Assembly (NCBI RefSeq): GCF_018449675.1
Contig: NZ_JAAVUZ010000017.1
Location: 1-43,031, forward strand
Length of the DNA: 43,031 bases
From: Glaciihabitans sp. dw_435
GTDB lineage: Bacteria; Actinomycetota; Actinomycetes; Actinomycetales; Microbacteriaceae
Direction of reading: 5' to 3'
This document shows, piece by piece, positions 16,770 through 24,870 of this stretch. A program made the position numbers and the translations under genes. The notes below the pieces were generated by a model. It saw nothing but the letters and a program-made list of their open reading frames with translations, had not been told where the DNA came from and made no database searches. Each line of letters begins with the position of its first letter. The first letter of the stretch is position 1.

Positions 16770-17621
16770 ATGAGCGCTGCTGCAACTACCCGGGCGGGTG
16801 ATCGCGACATCGTCACACCACCGAGGGCACGCAAGCCACGACGGAGCGGTCGGAACATGGTGGCCATCGCGCTGCCACCGATCGTGATCGTTCTTGTTGT
16901 GCTGATTGCATGGCAGATCATCGCCACCGCCACCGGCACAAAGCCGACAGTGCTGCCCTCGCCGCTGCGCATCATTCAGCAGGGATGGATCGCCCGCGAC
17001 ACCATCTGGCTCAACACCGTTCCCACGCTGCAGGAGACGGCCATTGGATTCGCGGTGTCTCTCGCGGTCGGATGGATCCTCGCGATCATCATCGACTTCT
17101 CGCCGCTGCTTCGCCGGGCGCTCCTGCCGCTGCTCGTGGCATCCCAGACGATCCCCGTGATCGCGCTGGCGCCGCTGCTCATCATCTGGTTCGGCTTCGG
17201 TCTGCTTCCGAAGGTGCTCGTCATCGCACTGGTGACCTTCTTCCCCGTGGCGGTCGGTCTCATTGACGGCTTCAACTCCACCGACCGGGAAGCCACCAAT
17301 CTGCTGCGCAGCATGGGGGCAAACCGGTGGAAGCAGTTCACCTACGTTCGTCTCCCGTCCGCACTGCCGGCGTTCTTCACCGCGCTGCGCATCGGCATCA
17401 CCTACGCCGTGACCGGCGCCATCTTCGCCGAGTACGTCGGAGCCATCAATGGCCTCGGTATCTACATGTCGATGATGAAGAACTCGTTCCGTACAGACCT
17501 TGTACTCGCCGCCGTGTTCGTCACGGCCGCGGTCAGCATCTGCTTGTTCCTCCTGACCTTCGTGGTCGAACGCCTCATCATTCCGTGGCACTCCAAAGAA
17601 AGGAGGAGTCGTCGTGGTTGA
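16770..17621 (+). CDS. thiX: ThiX-like ABC transporter permease
   Basis: 283 residues. A basic N-terminal tail (about 1-30) leads to about six membrane helices of the SsuC/ThiX type. The cytoplasmic coupling loop, with EATNLLRSMGANRWKQF and LPSALPAFFTALRIG, is well kept. It forms the membrane channel that receives ligand from the upstream binding protein. AGGAG lies at 16757-16761 before the ATG, 31 bp after the binding-protein stop. Its 3' end overlaps the ATPase gene by 8 bp, consistent with translational coupling. Confidence 0.87.
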   Translation: MSAAATTRAGDRDIVTPPRARKPRRSGRNMVAIALPPIVIVLVVLIAWQIIATATGTKPTVLPSPLRIIQQGWIARDTIWLNTVPTLQETAIGFAVSLAVGWILAIIIDFSPLLRRALLPLLVASQTIPVIALAPLLIIWFGFGLLPKVLVIALVTFFPVAVGLIDGFNSTDREATNLLRSMGANRWKQFTYVRLPSALPAFFTALRIGITYAVTGAIFAEYVGAINGLGIYMSMMKNSFRTDLVLAAVFVTAAVSICLFLLTFVVERLIIPWHSKERRSRRG

Positions 17622-18417
17622 GCCCAAGATCGAACTCCGCAACCTGGCCAAGACGTTCCAGCTGGCCCAGGGCCAGTCCCGTCACGTCGTCGACAACGTC
17701 TCGTTCTCCGCCCAGCCCGGGGAGTTCGTCGCGGTCATCGGCCCCAGTGGCTGCGGCAAGAGCACCATGTTCAACATCATGGCCGGCCTGGAGACCCCGA
17801 CCTCCGGTGAGGTCCTCGTCGACGGCAAGGTCGTCACGGGCGAGAGCGAACACTTCGCCTACATGCCGCAGAAGGACCTGCTGTTCCCGTGGCGCACGAT
17901 CCTGGAGAACACGGCCCTCGGCCTCGAGGTGCGTGGGATGAAGAAGAAGGAAGCGCGCGCAAAAGCCGCCGACCTCTTCGCCACGTTCGGCCTCGCCGGG
18001 TTCGAGAACGCCCACCCCTTCGAGCTGTCCGGTGGAATGCGCCAGCGCGCGGCCCTCCTGCGCACGGTCGTGCAGAGTCGCGATGTGCTGCTGCTGGACG
18101 AGCCGTTCGGTGCCCTCGACTCCCTCACGCGCCTCGAGATGCAGTCGTGGTTGCAGGGCGTCTGGTCCGAGAACTCCTGGACGGCCGTGCTCATCACCCA
18201 CGACATCCGCGAGGCGATCTATCTCGCCGACCGCGTCATCGTGCTGAGTGCCCGTCCGACGACCGTCCGTCTCGACATCAAAATCGACCTGCCGCGTCCG
18301 CGCGAGGTCGGCATGATCACGACGCCCCAGTTCGCTGACTACGAGAAGGAACTGATCGACACCCTGCACGAGGAGTCGCGCAAGGCGATGGCTCAGCAGA
18401 TGCCGACCGCGGTCTAA
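17614..18417 (+). CDS. thiZ: ThiZ-like ABC transporter ATPase
   Basis: 267 residues. The nucleotide-binding domain is complete: Walker A GPSGCGKST (43-51), Q-loop near Q86, signature LSGGMRQR (138-145), Walker B LLLDEP (159-164) and a switch His in LITHDIREA. It energises import together with the two upstream genes. The GTG at 17614 lies inside the permease reading frame and follows AGGAGGAG at 17601-17608. An AAGGA ribosome site for the cupin gene lies right after the stop. Confidence 0.9.
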   Translation: MVEPKIELRNLAKTFQLAQGQSRHVVDNVSFSAQPGEFVAVIGPSGCGKSTMFNIMAGLETPTSGEVLVDGKVVTGESEHFAYMPQKDLLFPWRTILENTALGLEVRGMKKKEARAKAADLFATFGLAGFENAHPFELSGGMRQRAALLRTVVQSRDVLLLDEPFGALDSLTRLEMQSWLQGVWSENSWTAVLITHDIREAIYLADRVIVLSARPTTVRLDIKIDLPRPREVGMITTPQFADYEKELIDTLHEESRKAMAQQMPTAV

Positions 18418-18428
18418 GGAATTCCGAC

Positions 18429-18797
18429 ATGGTGATGGTGAGGCCGGCACTGCGCAGGTTCGCGGTAGCTGATGCGGAGATCTTCCGCGGGCAGGTGCTG
18501 GTGAGTCCCATCGTGGGGCGGGATGACGTCGACTCCGTGCTGATGTCTGAAGTGACGTTCACTTCGGGCGCCCGCACGGTGTGGCACCGTCACGCCCAGG
18601 AGCAGATCCTCGTCATCACCAAGGGAAGCGGCATCGTCGCCGACCGCACGACGGAGCACACTGTTGAGAAGGGTGACGTGGTGGTCGTCCCCGCCGGTGA
18701 CGAACATTGGCACGGCGCTCCCGAGGGGTCGACCATGTCGCACCTGGCGGTCCTGCTGTCGACCGAGACCACACTGCTCGACGAAGTGGGGCAGTGA
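18429..18797 (+). CDS. Small single-domain cupin protein
   Basis: 122 residues with a single beta-barrel. Cupin motif 1 contains WHRHAQEQILVITKG (two His and a Glu-Gln region) and motif 2 contains VVVPAGDEHWHG, so the usual metal ligands are available. Cupins in catabolic clusters act as dioxygenases, isomerases, decarboxylases or sensors, and the reaction cannot be told from sequence. It lies 11 bp after the transporter ATPase and its stop overlaps the hydrolase start (TGATG). That makes it part of the same operon and a likely enzyme on the imported compound or its product. Confidence 0.82.
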   Translation: MVMVRPALRRFAVADAEIFRGQVLVSPIVGRDDVDSVLMSEVTFTSGARTVWHRHAQEQILVITKGSGIVADRTTEHTVEKGDVVVVPAGDEHWHGAPEGSTMSHLAVLLSTETTLLDEVGQ

Positions 18798-19780
18798 TGC
18801 CGCTCACCGATCCCCGGCTGAGCGACCCGGATGCAGCGGCCATCATGGCGGCCATCACGATCGCGAACGCCGGGTCCGTTGCCCCACCCCGTCACCTCGG
18901 CACGATCGAGGACGCGCGCGCCGCCAGCCCGGTGCCCGCGGTGAACGCGGCGGCGTTCGCCGTCGTCTCCCGCGACTTCGTCGTTCCCGGTTCGGACGGG
19001 CTCACGGTGCGCCTGTACCTCCCCACGAACTCCGAGCCGGTGGGGACGTTCGTCTACCTCCACGGCGGCGGCTGGGCCCTCGGCGGTCTCGACATCAACG
19101 ACGGTGTGTGCCGCGAGCTCACGCAGAGCGCCGGAGTGGCCATCGTCAGCGTCGACTATCGCCTCGCCCCGGAGCATCCATTTCCCGCCGCCCTCGACGA
19201 CGGCGCATTCGTGCTGGACTGGGTCGCCGCCGGCGCCCCGGGCATCGCCGAGACGCTGCCGTCCGCCCTCGGTGTTGCCGGGCTCAGCGCGGGAGGTGCC
19301 CTGGCCGCGGTGCTCGCGCGCCGGTCCCGGGACGGGCTCGCGCCCCGTGTCATCCAGCAGCTGCTCATCTGCCCGGTGCTCGACTGCGACTTCGACCGCG
19401 CTTCGTACGTCGACAACGCGAACGGCCTGTTGCTCACCGCCGACGACATGCGCTGGTTCTGGAGCATGTACGCCCCCGACAACCTGCGGGGACAGGTGGA
19501 TGTCACGCCCGCCGCGCTCACGGACTACGCGGATCTGCCCGCCGCGACCGTCATCGTTGCGGGCGCCGACCCGTTGCGCGACGAGGCCCTCGACTACGCG
19601 GGCAGGATGACCACGGCCGGCGTCTCCACCGAGACGCTGCTCGTTGACGGCGTGATGCACGCGTTCCCGGCGTTTCCCGGTATCGCGAGCGGCCTACGGG
19701 TGCTCCGCGAGGCCTCGGAGCGCGTGACCGACCTGTTTTCTAAAGATTTGTCAGCTCAGGCTCAGGACCCCCTTCGGTGA
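18797..19780 (+). CDS. Alpha/beta hydrolase, HSL/esterase family
   Basis: 327 residues. The oxyanion-hole motif is HGGGW (89-93), the nucleophile elbow is GLSAGGA with Ser164, and the likely partners are Asp258 in GADPLRDE and His288 in VMHAFP. SVDYRLAPEHPFPAAL is typical of the hormone-sensitive-lipase subgroup. It should hydrolyse an ester or amide. In the proposed pathway it would play the role RutD has in uracil breakdown, or cleave an acylamide product, but RutD belongs to a different alpha/beta subgroup. It is coupled by a 1-bp overlap with the cupin gene. A 58-bp gap with AT-rich DNA follows before gntR. Confidence 0.87.
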   Translation: MPLTDPRLSDPDAAAIMAAITIANAGSVAPPRHLGTIEDARAASPVPAVNAAAFAVVSRDFVVPGSDGLTVRLYLPTNSEPVGTFVYLHGGGWALGGLDINDGVCRELTQSAGVAIVSVDYRLAPEHPFPAALDDGAFVLDWVAAGAPGIAETLPSALGVAGLSAGGALAAVLARRSRDGLAPRVIQQLLICPVLDCDFDRASYVDNANGLLLTADDMRWFWSMYAPDNLRGQVDVTPAALTDYADLPAATVIVAGADPLRDEALDYAGRMTTAGVSTETLLVDGVMHAFPAFPGIASGLRVLREASERVTDLFSKDLSAQAQDPLR

Positions 19781-19808
19781 CCGGATGGAATGGGTTACGG
19801 TACGAAAA

Positions 19809-19820
19809 CAATATTTATTG
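19809..19820. promoter_or_regulatory. AT-rich inverted repeat before gntR
   Basis: CAATA-TT-TATTG, a perfect 5-bp inverted repeat with a 2-nt spacer, lies 18 bp before the regulator's start, in strong compositional contrast to the flanks. It is a candidate autoregulatory site. Confidence 0.35.
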
Positions 19821-19838
19821 CACAATCGGAAGGTCACC

Positions 19839-20555
19839 ATGTCGCTGGGAATGACGGATTCAACGGTCCTTGAGCAGATTCCATCTCCCGATGCGATGAT
19901 CGGCAAGACAGTGCACGAACGCGTGCGGGAAGCCCTGCGCATTTCGGTGATCGAGGGCATTCTCCCGCCCAGTTTTCGCCTGCGACAGTCGGACATCGCC
20001 AGCTCCCTCGGCGTGAGCGTTACCCCGGTTCGCGAGGCACTGCGGGACCTCGCCGCGGAGGGGCTCATCCGCATGGATGCGCACCGCGGTGCGATGGTGC
20101 GGTCGATCGACCTCGACGAGTTCATCGAGATCCGGCTGCTGCTCGACGCGCTCTGGCCGGTGTGTGTGCGACTGGCCGCAACCCGCATCACCGACGAGGA
20201 GATCGCCACGATGGAAGCGCTGCAGGTGCGCATGGAAAAGCACCCACGCGAGTACGTGAAGCTCAACGCCGAGTTCCACGAGATCCTCAGCCACGCCGCC
20301 CGCGCTCCGCGCGTGCAGTCGATGCTCGACTCGCTGCGCGTGGCGACCAACCAGGTTCTGCGCACGGCGCTCGGCACTGCCGCCCCCAACCGCCTGCACG
20401 AGGGCATCGAGGAGCACCGCCAGATTCTCGACGCCCTGCGCCGTCACGACACCGACGCGCTCGTCGCCGCCACGATGGCTCACCAGACTCCCACCTGGGA
20501 CGCCGTCGAGGTCATGATTCGTTCGGCTCAGCAGGAGCTCGCCGAATCGCTCTGA
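19839..20555 (+). CDS. GntR-family regulator (FadR/FCD subgroup)
   Basis: 238 residues. The N-terminal winged helix (about 25-90) has the GntR pattern LRQSDIASSLGVSVTPVREALRDLAAEGLI. A mostly helical C-terminal FCD-type domain follows, with metal-ligand-like spacing (EFHEILSHAA and a later EEHRQIL). It lies in the middle of the island and probably senses an imported compound or intermediate and controls the island's promoters. The ATG at 19839 has GGAAGG upstream. AT-rich palindromes just before this gene and before the second rid gene are candidate sites. Confidence 0.88.
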   Translation: MSLGMTDSTVLEQIPSPDAMIGKTVHERVREALRISVIEGILPPSFRLRQSDIASSLGVSVTPVREALRDLAAEGLIRMDAHRGAMVRSIDLDEFIEIRLLLDALWPVCVRLAATRITDEEIATMEALQVRMEKHPREYVKLNAEFHEILSHAARAPRVQSMLDSLRVATNQVLRTALGTAAPNRLHEGIEEHRQILDALRRHDTDALVAATMAHQTPTWDAVEVMIRSAQQELAESL

Positions 20556-20635
20556 CCGAGCCCCGGGTCATCCGGCCGTCCCACCCGTACTTGTTCTGCC
20601 CGATACGCACCGCCCGATCCCAAGGAGTACCCCCA

Positions 20636-21043
20636 GTGAGCATCATCATCAACCCGACCGGGGTTCGACAAGTGTCCGGCTACAGTCACGCGCGCGTGCT
20701 GCCGGGGACTCCCGTGTTCGTCACCGGGCAGGTCGCGTGGGATCTCGACGGGCAGGTCGTCGGCAAGGGCGACATCGCCGTGCAGGTCGAGAAGACGTGG
20801 GAGAACATCCACGCGGTTCTCGCCGACCTGGGGGCATCCATCACCGATGTCGTCAAATTGACCACGTACGCCACCGACGCGCGGTTCATGCAGGTCATCG
20901 GTGAGGGCAAGGCACGTCAGTTCGAGGCGGGGCAGTTTCCCGCCAGTACGTTCCTCGTCGTTGCCGGGCTCGCCGACCCCGATCTGCTCGTTGAGATCGA
21001 GGTCATCGTGATGTTGCGGGATGACGCCCCCGCCGATTCATAG
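20636..21043 (+). CDS. Rid/YjgF-family deaminase-like protein, copy 1
   Basis: 135 residues. The fold matches the RidA/YjgF/UK114 family, whose archetype hydrolyses enamine and imine intermediates. Typical segments are VFVTGQVAWD, the long helix with ENIHAVLADLGAS, DVVKLTTYATD and the C-terminal LLVEIEVIVML. The archetype's substrate-binding Arg (Arg105 in E. coli RidA, in a PAR-type motif) is replaced here: the segment reads FPASTFLVVAG. This places it outside the RidA subfamily, among groups of less certain activity. The GTG at 20636 follows AAGGAG at 20622-20627. RutC of the uracil pathway is also a Rid protein, which supports a rut-like role. Confidence 0.85.
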   Translation: MSIIINPTGVRQVSGYSHARVLPGTPVFVTGQVAWDLDGQVVGKGDIAVQVEKTWENIHAVLADLGASITDVVKLTTYATDARFMQVIGEGKARQFEAGQFPASTFLVVAGLADPDLLVEIEVIVMLRDDAPADS

Positions 21044-21126
21044 GCGCTCATAGCTTCGAAACATGCCGGTTACACGGTCGTTCGCGAACGTTTACACACC
21101 GGACCTCTGCACGAATCACAGATTAT

Positions 21127-21142
21127 ATATATTCGAATATAT
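21127..21142. promoter_or_regulatory. Perfect 16-bp AT-rich palindrome
   Basis: ATATATTCGAATATAT is a perfect 16-bp palindrome inside an AT-rich stretch (21121-21147) within GC-rich DNA. It lies about 40 bp before the second rid gene and is a good candidate operator or promoter element for the rid-RutA-amidohydrolase-TenA unit. Confidence 0.5.
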
Positions 21143-21183
21143 TCAATCCGGGTAGCCAAGCGCCCGAGAAAGTCAGGCATCTT

Positions 21184-21570
21184 GTGAGCGGAACCGCCGT
21201 CATCCCCGAGGGTTTGTATACCCACGCTTCGTTCTCTCCCGCCGTGCGGGCCAGTGGCGAAACGATCTACGTCGCCGGCCAGCTCGCTCTGTCGGTCGAT
21301 GGCTCCATCGTCGGTCCGCACGACCTTGACACCCAGCTCGAGCGCATCTGGTTCCAGATCGAAACGATCCTCGCCGCCGCCGGGGCGACCCTCGCAGACG
21401 TCGTTCGCGTCACCGCGTACACGACCGACCTCGACTTCTGCAGTGCGATTGTCGCCGCGCGTCAGGCACGCTTCGCGGGGCTGACTCCTCCCGCCAGCGC
21501 GATGGTCGTTGTTGCGGGGCTGGCTCTGCCGGGAGCGGTGGTCGAAATCGACGCCGTCGCCGTCATCTAG
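21184..21570 (+). CDS. Rid/YjgF-family deaminase-like protein, copy 2
   Basis: 128 residues. A second Rid-family protein with IYVAGQLALS, the helix QLERIWFQIETILAAAG, DVVRVTAYTTD and the C-terminal VVEIDAVAVI. The position of the archetypal Arg reads PPASAMVVVAG, so it too lacks that residue. The two copies are clearly diverged rather than a recent duplication. The start is GTG at 21184 with no strong ribosome site. The gene begins a second transcription unit after the AT-rich palindrome, and the first RutA-like gene follows 59 bp later. Confidence 0.83.
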   Translation: MSGTAVIPEGLYTHASFSPAVRASGETIYVAGQLALSVDGSIVGPHDLDTQLERIWFQIETILAAAGATLADVVRVTAYTTDLDFCSAIVAARQARFAGLTPPASAMVVVAGLALPGAVVEIDAVAVI

Positions 21571-21629
21571 CGGATGCCCCGGAGCTCCCTCACCTCTTAA
21601 CGTTCTCCCTTCCCACAAAGGACCCCATC

Positions 21630-22736
21630 ATGAGCAAGAACATCGAATACGGCGTATTTCTCCCCGTCGGCAGCGGCGGCTGGATCCCCTCGGCCAACGC
21701 TCCGCTCATCGACGCGAGCTACGCGTCCAACCTCGCGGCGACCCAGCTGTCCGAGTCGTTCGGATTCGACTTCACGCTCTCTCAGGCGGTCTGGCGCGGG
21801 TATGGCGGAACGAGCAAGCACTTCGACGTGAACCTGGAGTCGATCACGACGGCGGCCGGTCTCGCCGGCGCCACCAAGGACATCGGCGTGTGGTCCACCG
21901 TCAACACCTCGATGCTCCACCCCGCCATCGCGGCCAAGATGATCGCCACCGCCGACCAGATCAGCAACGGGCGCACCGGGCTGAACATCGTTGCCGGCGG
22001 CAACCGCGTCTCCGAGTCCCAGATGGGACTCGGCCTCGACCTGAACAACGCCGAGAAGTACCGCCGCGCCACCGAGTGGGTCGAGATCGTTCGTGCACTG
22101 TGGACCGAGAAGACCGTCGACTTCGAGGGCGAGTACTTCACGCTCAAGGACTGCCAGTCAGACCCGAAACCGATCCAGGGCATGCCGCAAATGATCTGCG
22201 CGGCGACGTCTGACACCGGACTTGCCTTCGTCGCGAAGAACCTCGACGGCGTGCTGTTCGAGGGCACCTCACGCGACTCGGTCGTCGAGATCGGCCAGCG
22301 TGCTCGTCGCATCTCCCAGGAGAACGGCGACAAGCTCAAGACGTACTGCGTCTTCATGGTCATCCCCGGCGACACCGACGCGGACGCCCAGCGTCGCATC
22401 GACCACTTCAACGCGGGTCGCGACGTCGAGGCTCTCGCCAACATGGCGGCCGAGTGGGGCGGAAAGCCGAAGGACGCCACGTCGAAGAGCCACGACAACG
22501 AGGACTGGGCAAACGCGACAGCGATTAGCACCGGCACGGTCGCCGGTTCCGTCGAGTCGATCAGCGAGCAGCTCGCAGACATGATCGAGCATGCCGACCT
22601 CGACGGAGCGGTGTTCATCATGCCCGACTTCAAGGACGACCTCACCGTGCTCGGCGCCGAGATCCTTCCCATGCTCGCGAAGAACGGATTCGCGCAGGCG
22701 ACAACCCAGCCGCTGACCCCGGCAGCATCACACTGA
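21630..22736 (+). CDS. RutA-like flavin-dependent monooxygenase, copy 1
   Basis: 368 residues of the luciferase-like (bacterial TIM-barrel) class. It resembles RutA, the FMN- and O2-dependent enzyme that opens uracil between N3 and C4. Shared landmarks are VGSGGWI near the N-terminus, FDFTLSQAVWRGYGG, NGRTGLNIVAGGN with the conserved Asn, and FEGEYFTLKDC. Compared with RutA, the FALSMxKxRG region is altered (FTLSQAVWRG), suggesting a changed pocket. AAAGGA precedes the ATG. It lies between a Rid gene and an amidohydrolase gene, so a ring-opening role on an imported N-heterocycle is likely. It probably needs a flavin reductase encoded elsewhere, as none is in the island. Confidence 0.85.
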   Translation: MSKNIEYGVFLPVGSGGWIPSANAPLIDASYASNLAATQLSESFGFDFTLSQAVWRGYGGTSKHFDVNLESITTAAGLAGATKDIGVWSTVNTSMLHPAIAAKMIATADQISNGRTGLNIVAGGNRVSESQMGLGLDLNNAEKYRRATEWVEIVRALWTEKTVDFEGEYFTLKDCQSDPKPIQGMPQMICAATSDTGLAFVAKNLDGVLFEGTSRDSVVEIGQRARRISQENGDKLKTYCVFMVIPGDTDADAQRRIDHFNAGRDVEALANMAAEWGGKPKDATSKSHDNEDWANATAISTGTVAGSVESISEQLADMIEHADLDGAVFIMPDFKDDLTVLGAEILPMLAKNGFAQATTQPLTPAASH

Positions 22737-22848
22737 TGCTCGCCCCCCTGAACGGTGATGGATTGCGGAGTACGGGAGCACTTCGCAGTCCATCACTACC
22801 TCTGTATCCGGCGGCCAATCCCGCCCGCGTAAACCGGAAGGCGGCTCC

Positions 22849-24168
22849 ATGTCACGTCTGATCATCCGCGGGGGAATGGTGCTCACGCTCGACGACGCCA
22901 ACACCTATTTCGAGGTCGGCACCGTCGTTGTGGTGGATGACTCGATCGTCTCCGTTGCCGAAGGAACTGCCGACATCGCGCCCGAACCCGGCGACGAGGT
23001 CATCGACGCCAGCGGCAAAATCGTGATGCCGGGTCTCATCGATCTGCACTATCACACGGCCCTCGGCAAGGGATATAACGACCACCTGCCGCTGTGGGAA
23101 TACCTCGATGAGTGCTGGTACCCAATCATCCGGGCGCTGGACGACGAGGCGGCCTACTGGGCGGGCATGCTCAGCTACACCGAGTCCATTAAGAACGGTG
23201 TCACCACCGTCAATGACATGTATCGCAAGCTCGATTCGCTCGCGCGGGCGGCCGAAGATATCGGCATCCGTGCGGTGCTCTCCAACGACGTGGCGCTCGA
23301 CGAATACAACCTCGACACCCTCGCGGACAACGCGGCGGCGTTCGCCACCAACCATGGAAAGGCCGGCGGACTCATCGAGGTTCGCATCGGCATCGAGTGG
23401 CTGCCGCTGGCATCGCCCGAGCTGTTGCGTGATGCCCGGAGTCTCGCCAACGAGCTGGGCATTGGCATCCACGTGCACCTCAACGAGTCGCAGACCGAGG
23501 TCGACAACAGCATCGAGCGGTTCGGAATGCGACCGACCGAACTCGCCTACGAAACCGGTCTTCTCGGCCCGGACACGATCGCGGCACACGCCGTCTGGCT
23601 GAGCGACCATGAGATTTCCCTCATGGCTGAGACAGGCACGCACGTCTCCCATAACCCCAGCTCGAACGCGAAGCTTGGCAACGGCATCGCCCGCGTTCCC
23701 GAGATGCTGGCAGCCGGCCTCAACGTCGGACTCGGTCACGACGCCGCGGAGTGCAACAACAGCGCCGACATGTTCGAGGTGATGAAGTTCGCTTCGCTGA
23801 TGCACCGCGCGGTGCGCGCGGATTCTTCGCTCATGCCCGCCCAGCAGGTGGTGCGCATGGCCACCCGCAACGGTGCGACCGCGCTCGGTCACAAGTCGGG
23901 CCAGCTGACTGCCGGGTACAAGGCGGACATCATCCTCATCGACACCAACAGCGCGATGTTCACCCCGATGCTGCGGGACAACCCCGAGCACCTGTACAGC
24001 CACCTGGTCTTTGCGGCCAACGGCAGTGCCGTCGACACCACCATCATCAACGGTGAGGTTGTCATGCGGGGGCGCGAACTCACCCGGGTCAACGAGCAGC
24101 AGATTCTGGATGAGTCGCAGGCCGCGTTTGTGCGGATCAAGAACAACATCGTGGTCGTGCGGAGGTAA
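22849..24168 (+). CDS. Amidohydrolase, cytosine/triazine/MTA-deaminase-like
   Basis: 439 residues. A metal-dependent TIM-barrel hydrolase with a small beta-sandwich from the two ends. Likely metal and catalytic residues are the HxH in GLIDLHYHT (H67, H69), HVHLNES (H210, E213), AAHAVWLS (H247) and GLGHDAAECNN (D298). SHNPSSNAKLGNG is typical of the TrzN/MtaD/SsnA group, which removes amino groups or other substituents from nitrogen heterocycles. The common LGTDG text is changed to LGHDA, so the substrate is probably unusual. In context, deamination of a 4-aminopyrimidine such as HMP is the leading idea. GGAAGG precedes the ATG at 22849. Confidence 0.86.
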   Translation: MSRLIIRGGMVLTLDDANTYFEVGTVVVVDDSIVSVAEGTADIAPEPGDEVIDASGKIVMPGLIDLHYHTALGKGYNDHLPLWEYLDECWYPIIRALDDEAAYWAGMLSYTESIKNGVTTVNDMYRKLDSLARAAEDIGIRAVLSNDVALDEYNLDTLADNAAAFATNHGKAGGLIEVRIGIEWLPLASPELLRDARSLANELGIGIHVHLNESQTEVDNSIERFGMRPTELAYETGLLGPDTIAAHAVWLSDHEISLMAETGTHVSHNPSSNAKLGNGIARVPEMLAAGLNVGLGHDAAECNNSADMFEVMKFASLMHRAVRADSSLMPAQQVVRMATRNGATALGHKSGQLTAGYKADIILIDTNSAMFTPMLRDNPEHLYSHLVFAANGSAVDTTIINGEVVMRGRELTRVNEQQILDESQAAFVRIKNNIVVVRR

Positions 24169-24173
24169 TGACG

Positions 24174-24806
24174 ATGACTGACGCACCGTCGCTCGCGGCG
24201 ACTCTGACTGCCTACGGCCAGCCCCGGTATGAGGCCTGGGCACAGATGCCGTTCCTTCGCGGCATCCAGTCGGGCACTCTGCCCGTCGAGGTCTTCCGGT
24301 ACTACCTCGAACAAAACTACCTGTACCTCAAGCACTACGCCCGGCTGTACTCGCGGCTCGCGTACCTCGCTCCGGACGGCGACGTCGAGCATTTCATCGC
24401 ACTCGCCAGTGGCGTCGTGACCGTGGAGCTCGACAACCACCGTCGCCTCGGTGAGGGATTCGACTGCAACTTTGACGAGATCGTTCCGTCGCCGGAGCTT
24501 GCCGGGTACATGGGATTCCTCTCCGAGATGTCCGCAGACATGGGGGAGGCGCTCGTTTCGATGCTCCCCTGCGTGGCCGGCTACGGGGTCGCGGTCCGGA
24601 TGCTCACGCGCGAGGGTGCCGGACCGTACGCCGGATGGATCGGTGCCTACACGAGTGGCGAGTACCAGGACGTCATCGACCGCCATCTCGCCCTCATCGA
24701 TCACTTCGCGGTCGACCTTGACCGGGCCACCCAGATCATGGATCGGGCTCTCGACTTCGAGGACGCGTTCTGGAACGTGCAACCGCCCCCATCGCAGCGT
24801 CCATGA
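24174..24806 (+). CDS. tenA: TenA/thiaminase II family protein
   Basis: 210 residues, all-helical TenA fold. TenA cleaves thiamin or aminopyrimidine degradation products to give HMP. From memory of the B. subtilis enzyme, the nucleophilic Cys135 matches C133 in SMLPCVAGYG, Tyr139 matches Y137, Tyr163 matches Y159 in WIGAYTSGEY, and the acid Glu205 matches E196 in DFEDAFW. The pyrimidine-contacting Asp44 appears to be replaced by Asn48 (YYLEQNYLYL). The ATG at 24174 lies 8 nt after GGAGG; a closer ATG at 24168 overlaps the previous stop and is less well placed. The gene is coupled to the amidohydrolase. Confidence 0.86.
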   Translation: MTDAPSLAATLTAYGQPRYEAWAQMPFLRGIQSGTLPVEVFRYYLEQNYLYLKHYARLYSRLAYLAPDGDVEHFIALASGVVTVELDNHRRLGEGFDCNFDEIVPSPELAGYMGFLSEMSADMGEALVSMLPCVAGYGVAVRMLTREGAGPYAGWIGAYTSGEYQDVIDRHLALIDHFAVDLDRATQIMDRALDFEDAFWNVQPPPSQRP

Positions 24807-24870
24807 TCACCCAGCTCAGCTTCACCACTCACACGACAACCGCAGCTCCCCCCATCGCTAGGACCTCGCC

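Noticed and set aside
22852-24243. Long minus-strand reading frame (463 codons) across the amidohydrolase
   Set aside because: A high-GC antisense shadow with no family resemblance; the plus-strand gene carries all amidohydrolase motifs.
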